Shown here: positions 22,710-27,910 of the stretch, one piece after another
Layout of the letters: every line of letters starts with the position of its first letter
How positions within the stretch are numbered: position 1 is the stretch's first letter
NCBI GenBank assembly: GCA_003151895.1
Contig: PLYX01000189.1
Coordinates: 138-28,047 of the forward strand
From: Solirubrobacterales bacterium
GTDB taxonomy: Bacteria > Actinomycetota > Thermoleophilia > Solirubrobacterales > Solirubrobacteraceae
Direction of reading: 5' to 3'
DNA length: 27,910 nucleotides
Notes under the pieces: generated by a model
Database searches by the model: none
What the model was told of the DNA's origin: nothing
What the model saw: the letters and a program-made list of their open reading frames with translations, nothing else
Position numbers and translations under genes: made by a program

Positions 22710-24023
22710 ATGACAAGGCGGTTCAGCAAGCTGACTGTCGCGCCGGCGTTCGCAGCCGTATGGCTTGCCCTACTCGGCCCGTCGGGCGCGCAGGGCATCG
22801 TGGCACCTGTAACGGGCCCGCCGCTCGGCGGTGTGAATGCCACTGGCCTCACGTTCGGTGCGTCAACTGCGACGGTGGCCCAGGAGATCTCCTGGGCCCA
22901 CTCGCTCGATGCTCACGCGATCCGCGTGGAAATCCCCTGGTCGACGCTCGAACCTACACAGAGCCAGATCGAACCGCGTGCCCTGGCGTTCACCGACAAT
23001 CTCGTCAACCAGGCGTCGGTCGCCGGGATCAAGGTGGTGGCGCTCGTCATGAGCACCCCCTGCTGGGCTTCCTCGGCACCCGCCTCGCTGCTGAGCAAGT
23101 GCAGACCGGGACAAAGCAGCAAGGCACAAGCCTGGCCACCGATCGACCCCAACACCTACGGCTCATTCGTGGCGTTCCTCGCCGGTCGCTACGGGTCCAA
23201 GCTCGCCGCGATCGAAGTGTGGAACGAGCCGGACCAGGCCAACGAAGACTATTTCGCCGGGCCTAACAAGGCGAAGCGCTACGCGGCGGTGCTGCGAGCA
23301 GCCTACCCTGCGATCAAGCGCGCCGATCCCACGATGCCGGTGCTTGGTGGCTCACTCGTCGGCTCCAACGGGGCCTTCCTGCGTGCGCTGTATGCCGCGG
23401 GCATCAAGGGCTACTACGACGGGCTCTCCGTCCACTTCTACAACCTCGTGCTCGCCTCACTGCGCTATCTGCACGAAGTGCAGCTCGCCAACCACGACTC
23501 CAAGCCGCTGTGGCTCAACGAGTTCGGTTGGAGCAGCTGCTGGCCGCGCCAGCGCACCCAGCAGGAACAGGGGTGCGTCACCAAGCAGGCGCAGGCCGCC
23601 AACTTCAAGAACGTCTTCCGTTCGCTCGCGCGCACGCCGTGGGTGGCCGCGGAGATGGTCTACCAGCTGCAGGGCTCACGCAGCGAAGACTTCGGTGCGC
23701 TCACCGAAACCGGAGCGCACAAGCCCTCGTTCGGGGCGTTGCGCAGCGTGTTCATCTCGCCGCTGGGCAAACCGAGCCCCGTGACCGTGCACCTCGGTCG
23801 GCGTGGCAATCGTGTCGTTGCGAGCGGCTCGGGACCCGTCGGCGACTACATGCAGCTGGAAGTGTCCAGCGGCGGGCGAGCCGTGTACAGGACGCAGTTC
23901 ACGCTCGACCGCTTCAACCGCTACTCGCTCGCGCTGCCTTGGGCGCTCGTCACCCAGCATCTACGGGTGGGTGTGTTCCAGTACTGGATGGGCACCGCCA
24001 AAGCGGCCAGCGCCAGCATCTGA
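22710..24023 (+). CDS. Secreted glycoside hydrolase (clan GH-A, GH5/GH39-like)
   Basis: This 437-residue protein has an N-terminal signal peptide (to about residue 30). Its (beta/alpha)8 catalytic domain starts near GLTFGASTATVAQEISWAHSL. The acid/base lies in IEVWNE173P and the nucleophile in LWLNE271FGW, the paired Glu pattern of clan GH-A. A C-terminal beta-rich segment (about 350-437) follows. It should cleave a polysaccharide outside the cell, possibly the product of this locus, which could trim or release the polymer. ATG 22710 is preceded by TATCGT six bases away, the typical spacing of a leaderless -10; AGGG is too close to be a normal ribosome site. Exact family and substrate are not clear. 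Confidence 0.85.
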   Translation: MTRRFSKLTVAPAFAAVWLALLGPSGAQGIVAPVTGPPLGGVNATGLTFGASTATVAQEISWAHSLDAHAIRVEIPWSTLEPTQSQIEPRALAFTDNLVNQASVAGIKVVALVMSTPCWASSAPASLLSKCRPGQSSKAQAWPPIDPNTYGSFVAFLAGRYGSKLAAIEVWNEPDQANEDYFAGPNKAKRYAAVLRAAYPAIKRADPTMPVLGGSLVGSNGAFLRALYAAGIKGYYDGLSVHFYNLVLASLRYLHEVQLANHDSKPLWLNEFGWSSCWPRQRTQQEQGCVTKQAQAANFKNVFRSLARTPWVAAEMVYQLQGSRSEDFGALTETGAHKPSFGALRSVFISPLGKPSPVTVHLGRRGNRVVASGSGPVGDYMQLEVSSGGRAVYRTQFTLDRFNRYSLALPWALVTQHLRVGVFQYWMGTAKAASASI

Positions 24024-24040
24024 GCGCGTAACGCCCTGAG

Positions 24041-25579
24041 TCAGTCGGCGTTGCGGAACAGCGCCAGGATCGTGAGCAGCGCGATCTTGAAGTCGAGCGC
24101 CAGCGACCAGTGGGCGATGTAGTAGTTGTCCCACTCGACGCGTTCGGCAAGCGAGGTCTGGCCGCGCAGGCCGTGTACCTGCGCCCATCCGGTGATCCCG
24201 GACTTGACGCGATGGCGGTCGCCGTAGCGGACGATGTCGCGCCCGAACAGCTCGACGAACTCCGGGCGCTCGGGGCGCGGCCCGATCAGGCTCATCTCGC
24301 CGCGCAGCACGTTGAGCAGCTGTGGCAGCTCGTCGATAGAAGTGCGGCGCAGGATGCGCCCCACGAGCGTGCGCCGATCCTCGCCCTCCACGCCACCGGG
24401 GGCAGTGTCCACCGCGAGCGTTCCCTCGAGCGCGCCCACATCGGCGCCGACCGGCTGCGCGGCGCCTACGAAGTCGACCCGCATCGAGCGAAACTTGTAG
24501 AGATCGAATTCGGTCCCGTCGCGACCGACCCGTCGCTGGCAAAACAGCACCGGGCCGGGTGAGCTGGCGCGCACCGCCAGGGCGGCGAGTGCGATCACCG
24601 GTGAGAGGCCGACCAGCAGGAGGGTGGCTGACAGGCGGTCGAGCACGTGCTTGATCGCGAACTGCACGCCCTTCGGGTTGACGCCCGAGAAGGTGAGCAA
24701 CGGCAGCCCACCGACGGTGTCGTAGCCGACGCGATCGTTGATCGTGTCGAACATGCGCGGCACCACCGACACCTCGATGCCGAGCTCCTGGCAGCGTTGG
24801 ATCAAGCGGCTGATGCGGGCGTCGGCGACGGAGGAGAACGCCACGATCAGGTCGCGCACGCCCGTGCGCTCCACGATCTTGTCGAGATCCTCGGCCGTGC
24901 CGAGCACGGGCACGTCACGCCCCCCCACCTCGGCGATCGAGCGGGGGTCGTCGTCGAGGAAGCCGACGGGGGCCAGCCCGTACTCGGGATGGTTGTCGAG
25001 GCGACGGGCAACCTGCGATCCGACCAGACCGGCGCCCATGATCAGGACGGGCTTGCCCACCAGCCTGCGACTGCGGGCGAAGCGCTGGGTGAGCGCGAGC
25101 GTGATGCGCCCCAACGCGAGCGCGAGCAGCCCGAGCAGCCATGCGGTGATCCAGTCGCTCTGGGTCGGCATCTCCCCGTTGACGAATATCCCGATCATCG
25201 CCACCGCCATCGCCGCGACCGACACGGCGCTTATGACCGGGACCACTCCGTCGAGGATCATCGCGCGCAGACGCGTGCGGTAGAGGCCGCGCAGATAGAG
25301 CAGCGCCAGCGCGATCGGCGGCAGCGCGAGCAGCGGGGCGCGCAGAGCAGAAGTTCCAAAGGCTGCACCCACCCCGCCGAGCGCGAGGACCACCCCGACA
25401 TACATGAGCAACAGGTCGACGGTCGGGCGCAAGACCTTCCAGCCGGTCCCCTCGAGCAGCCACTGCAGCCGACCCTGGAAGGCGCCGCGCTGCAGGTGGT
25501 GGGGAAACGGCGCGTCGCGCCGGACCGGCAGCTGGCCTGTGAGCGGAAGTGTCGTGGATGTTTGGCGCGAGATTTGCAT
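24041..25579 (-). CDS. Polyprenyl glycosylphosphotransferase (WcaJ/CpsE type)
   Basis: This 512-residue protein transfers a sugar-1-phosphate from a nucleotide sugar to undecaprenyl phosphate, the committed first step of polysaccharide unit assembly. The N-terminal half has about four membrane spans (about 50-160). A Rossmann-like CoA-binding-type region follows (LIMGAGLVGSQVARRL). The C-terminal PF02397 catalytic domain contains FCQRRVGRDG, FDLYKFRSM, the catalytic D416-E417 in SIDELPQLLNVL, GEMSLIGPRPERPEF and KSGITGWAQVHG. Between FRSM and the DE motif there is an unusually long insert of about 35 residues (about 370-405). The gene is the downstream member of a leftward operon with the Gly-rich gene and the second O-antigen ligase. 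Confidence 0.92.
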   Translation of the reverse strand: MQISRQTSTTLPLTGQLPVRRDAPFPHHLQRGAFQGRLQWLLEGTGWKVLRPTVDLLLMYVGVVLALGGVGAAFGTSALRAPLLALPPIALALLYLRGLYRTRLRAMILDGVVPVISAVSVAAMAVAMIGIFVNGEMPTQSDWITAWLLGLLALALGRITLALTQRFARSRRLVGKPVLIMGAGLVGSQVARRLDNHPEYGLAPVGFLDDDPRSIAEVGGRDVPVLGTAEDLDKIVERTGVRDLIVAFSSVADARISRLIQRCQELGIEVSVVPRMFDTINDRVGYDTVGGLPLLTFSGVNPKGVQFAIKHVLDRLSATLLLVGLSPVIALAALAVRASSPGPVLFCQRRVGRDGTEFDLYKFRSMRVDFVGAAQPVGADVGALEGTLAVDTAPGGVEGEDRRTLVGRILRRTSIDELPQLLNVLRGEMSLIGPRPERPEFVELFGRDIVRYGDRHRVKSGITGWAQVHGLRGQTSLAERVEWDNYYIAHWSLALDFKIALLTILALFRNAD

Positions 25580-25629
25580 GGGATCGGAGAGCCGAGAGAC
25601 GTCCTGTCTTCTCTATCGGGTGCTTGGGA

Positions 25630-26163
25630 CTAGGGCTGTAGCCGGCCGAGTCGTATCGTGAGTGTGCCTACGAGCGCCAACATGGCGATTATGCCCGCCG
25701 ACAGCACGATGTCCCCGCCGGAGATTCCGAGCGCCGGCGAGCCGGCCGAGGCGGAGCGCAGCGAGCTCGGATACGCAAATGCGCTCATGCCCGCACGGCC
25801 GGCCTGCGCGCCGGCCTGTGAGGCGCCTCCGCTCCCGGCGCCACGCCGAGCCGAGCTCGAGCCGCCGGACCCCGCGCGGCCGCCGCCCGCGCCGGTGGGG
25901 GTCGAGTTGCCACCGCCGGAGAGAGTCCCACCCGAGCCGCTCAGACCGGCGCCGCCCGATCCCGCCGACCCCGAGGAGCCGCCCGAGCCGGCGCCGCCGT
26001 GCGGTCCTCCGAGGAACGTCGAGCCGACGATCGCCTGTTCGCCTGAGCCCGGACCTCCGTAGCCGCTCAGCAGCGGGCTGCCGGCGGACGCGGCCATGGG
26101 AGCCGATGCCGACAGGAAGCCTGCCAGAGCCAGTGCCGATGTGATCCTGATCTTGCGATTCAT
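25630..26163 (-). CDS. Gly/Ser-rich secreted protein with C-terminal membrane anchor
   Basis: This 177-residue protein has an N-terminal signal peptide (MNRKIRITSALALAGFLSAS, cleavage near AASA). A middle part of about 90 residues consists mostly of Gly and Ser with GSGG-type runs. One transmembrane helix lies near the end (DIVLSAGIIAMLALVGTL), followed by a short basic tail. No LPXTG is present. It resembles no enzyme; a cell-surface linker or scaffold is plausible. ATG 26163 is chosen because it starts the signal peptide and has AGGTAGGG before it, although the frame is open upstream. It sits between the second O-antigen ligase and WcaJ on the same strand, which suggests a role at the surface linked to the polymer. 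Confidence 0.75.
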   Translation of the reverse strand: MNRKIRITSALALAGFLSASAPMAASAGSPLLSGYGGPGSGEQAIVGSTFLGGPHGGAGSGGSSGSAGSGGAGLSGSGGTLSGGGNSTPTGAGGGRAGSGGSSSARRGAGSGGASQAGAQAGRAGMSAFAYPSSLRSASAGSPALGISGGDIVLSAGIIAMLALVGTLTIRLGRLQP

Positions 26164-26390
26164 TTCCCTACCTTGGGTTCCCTTCCTGGCTCGAGCAGCA
26201 CGCCGGCTGCTCTCCTTGCCTGCAACGAATCGGCACGTCGGTCCCGATGGCATTCGGCGGTGCTGCGCCCGATCTGCCCGGGAGCACTCCCGGCGGCGAG
26301 CGCCGGGGACTCCTAGACCGACCAGACTGATCCCTACGCTAGCGAAGGTAGGTGGCAGTCTCCAGGCAAGAACCCGCAAATCGGGGATCT
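26164..26390 (-). other. Long leader before the Gly-rich gene, with hairpin
   Basis: This 227-base untranslated stretch holds no clear gene. On the minus strand it contains a perfect hairpin, GAGCAGC (26212-26206) with GCTGCTC (26199-26193) around a six-base loop, about 30 bases before the start codon, and a CCGCCGGGAG/CTCCCGG region further up. It could be a structured leader, but it matches no riboswitch class that I can name. Confidence 0.4.
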
Positions 26391-27910
26391 TTACGCGTAA
26401 CGTTCAGCTTTGACGAGGATCGAGCGATTCAACTCTTCCACGTTTACCCGCTTGCCGGAGCGAACGGTGTCCAACGCCTGGCGGGTGAGCGGATCCCGCG
26501 GGTTCAGGCGCACCGCCCGTTCGAGCAGCACAAGCGCGCGCGCTCTCTCCCCCAATTCGGAGGCGATCGCGCCGAGCTCGAGCGTGGCGTAGGCATCGCC
26601 GGGCACCCGCCCGAGCGCCAGCGAGAACTCGTGCTTCGCGCGGGCGAGATCGCCGAAGCGCAGCGCGATACTCCCAGCCACGAGGTAGGCCCGGTCGCTC
26701 AGCGGGTTCAGCTTGGCGGCGTCGTCGAGGCGGGAGTACGCCGCCAGCGGCGCCTTCGGCCAGATGCGCGCCGCGCTCTGGATCTGGCGTTCGCTGAGCC
26801 ACGGGGCCGCCAGCGAGAGCAGCGCCGCGAGAGCAGCCGCAAGGCCGACCGCCGCGAGCGTCCACCTGCGCCCAGGTCTCGTGGGCCGCGCCCGCTCGGA
26901 CCCTGTCAGGGGAACGCGCGGCTCGAGCGAGCAGGCGATGCCGAGCAGCGCAAACGCCGGCGCGCCGAGGCCCGCGAACTCCCAGAACCAGTCGAATGAG
27001 CCATGGACCGCCCAGTAGGCAAAGCCGCCGAGCGCCGCGGCGGCGACCGTTCGCCCAAGCGGGTCGGCGCGGCGCATGGCGCGCCAGGCTGCCGCGAGCG
27101 CCGCCCCCAAGCCCACGACGGCGAGCAGCGCGCCGATCAGCCCTGTCTGGGCGAGCGTACGCAGCTCGACGCTGTGCGGATAGCGGGGGGTCTCGTCGCT
27201 ATGGCCGTACCTGAGGTACTGCTGCTGGAAGTTGTCGGCGCCGATCCCGAGGATGGGATGCCCCACGAATTCGTCGAGCGCGACCCGGTAGAAGTCGTAG
27301 CGGTTGCTTCCGAGACCGCTCAGCAGCCGGTTGCCGCTGGTGGCGGTGGTGGGGTAGCCGCCTTCGAAGCTTTCCCAGCCGTGGCGGGCGCGGGTTATGA
27401 GTTTCCCGCCCACCCCATTCCCGCCCACCCCGTTGCCCGCTGCGACAAGGCCACCGGCCAGCACCACGACGAGCGTCGCCAGCGCAACCGCCCCAACGCC
27501 GCGTCGCACCCCCCTGGCGAGCGCTGGAGAGACGGCGCGATGATTCTCGAGGGCCGCGCCGAGCGCGACCGCCACGCCGGCCAGCAGCGCCGCGACGAAC
27601 ATCGCCGCGATGGCGGTGTGCACAGCCGAAGAGGCGCCCTGCCCGCTCCCGAGACGATCCCCGACGCGCAGCACGAGCGGCGCGGTGGCGCCGACCCCGA
27701 GCGCGACCGGCACAGCCGTGGCGAAGGTGCGCGGGCGTTTGGGGACGAACGCGAACACGAGCACGATCATCGGGGCGGTCGAGTACAGCGAGCCCCGGCT
27801 CTGGCTGAGGAGCGCCACGTCTGCGAGCACCACCGCGCCGCCGGCGAGCAGCCCGCGCAAGGCCCACGGCAAGCGCTTGCCGCGGGCGAGCAGCAGCGCC
27901 GGCCAGAACG
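26391..27910 (-). CDS. O-antigen ligase/polymerase with C-terminal TPR repeats (5' end outside window)
   Basis: The frame is open to the right edge (about 506 residues visible), so the N-terminus lies beyond the window. The membrane part has Wzy/WaaL features: LSQSRGSLYS and a large extracytoplasmic loop with PILGIGADNFQQQYL and HSVELRTLAQTGLIG. After the last span, about 150 C-terminal residues form TPR-like helices (AYLVAGSIALRFGDLARAKHEF, AYATLELGAIASELGERARAL). Such TPR tails occur in some polymerase/ligase proteins and probably bind partners on the cell surface. This is the second family member in the window. It is upstream in the same direction as the Gly-rich and WcaJ genes, and with them probably forms an operon. 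Confidence 0.85.
   Translation of the reverse strand, partial: FWPALLLARGKRLPWALRGLLAGGAVVLADVALLSQSRGSLYSTAPMIVLVFAFVPKRPRTFATAVPVALGVGATAPLVLRVGDRLGSGQGASSAVHTAIAAMFVAALLAGVAVALGAALENHRAVSPALARGVRRGVGAVALATLVVVLAGGLVAAGNGVGGNGVGGKLITRARHGWESFEGGYPTTATSGNRLLSGLGSNRYDFYRVALDEFVGHPILGIGADNFQQQYLRYGHSDETPRYPHSVELRTLAQTGLIGALLAVVGLGAALAAAWRAMRRADPLGRTVAAAALGGFAYWAVHGSFDWFWEFAGLGAPAFALLGIACSLEPRVPLTGSERARPTRPGRRWTLAAVGLAAALAALLSLAAPWLSERQIQSAARIWPKAPLAAYSRLDDAAKLNPLSDRAYLVAGSIALRFGDLARAKHEFSLALGRVPGDAYATLELGAIASELGERARALVLLERAVRLNPRDPLTRQALDTVRSGKRVNVEELNRSILVKAERYA

Noticed and set aside
24647..25633. Long plus-strand open frame opposite WcaJ
   Set aside because: It is antisense to a well-conserved enzyme; its biased residue content indicates a shadow frame.
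26164..26390. Leader of the Gly-rich gene as a c-di-AMP (ydaO) or second c-di-GMP riboswitch
   Set aside because: Short resemblances such as GCCGAAT and GGGAACCC exist, but the conserved order and closing elements of either class are missing.

Overview
The window is about 28 kb of GC-rich DNA. Most gene junctions are very short and several starts are GTG. Together with the gene families this suggests a high-GC actinobacterium, possibly of the Thermoleophilia/Solirubrobacterales kind. That placement is inference from composition and gene style; no phylogenetic marker was compared.

Layout. Positions 1-2470 hold ordinary chromosomal genes: the 5' end of an unidentified gene, tRNA-Ser(CGA), the tRNA adenosine deaminase tadA, and a secreted subtilisin-like protease. 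Positions 2484-5814 form a small defence-like island. It has an AAA+ ATPase with a nuclease-like tail, preceded by a strikingly regular 32-bp palindrome array, and then an AbiEi-type antitoxin gene whose AbiEii toxin partner is broken by a stop codon, a frame change and an internal deletion.

Positions 6134 to the right edge form a large exopolysaccharide/capsule locus. A plus-strand operon (6134-12222) encodes a GT4 glycosyltransferase, a Wzz/BY-kinase chain-length regulator, an O-antigen ligase/polymerase and two more GT4 enzymes. It is followed by a mosaic of genes on both strands: a secreted GHL15-like glycoside hydrolase behind a c-di-GMP-I riboswitch, a GT4, a GT2, a BioF2/CelD-like acyltransferase, a Wzx-type flippase fused to a GT4 glycosyltransferase, a PIG-L deacetylase, a universal stress protein, a CpsB-type tyrosine phosphatase, a secreted clan-A glycoside hydrolase, a WcaJ-type initiating phosphotransferase, a Gly/Ser-rich secreted membrane-anchored protein, and a second O-antigen ligase with a TPR tail that runs off the window.

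How it works together (inference). WcaJ loads the first sugar-1-phosphate on undecaprenyl phosphate. The GT4 and GT2 enzymes extend the unit, and the acyltransferase and deacetylase may decorate it. The flippase-GT exports it. The Wzy/WaaL-like proteins polymerise or ligate it under control of the BY-kinase and CpsB phosphatase. Two secreted hydrolases trim or release the polymer, one under direct c-di-GMP control. The most distinctive items are the riboswitch-controlled hydrolase, the flippase-glycosyltransferase fusion, the 32-bp palindrome array before the ATPase, and a 28-residue single-span membrane protein.
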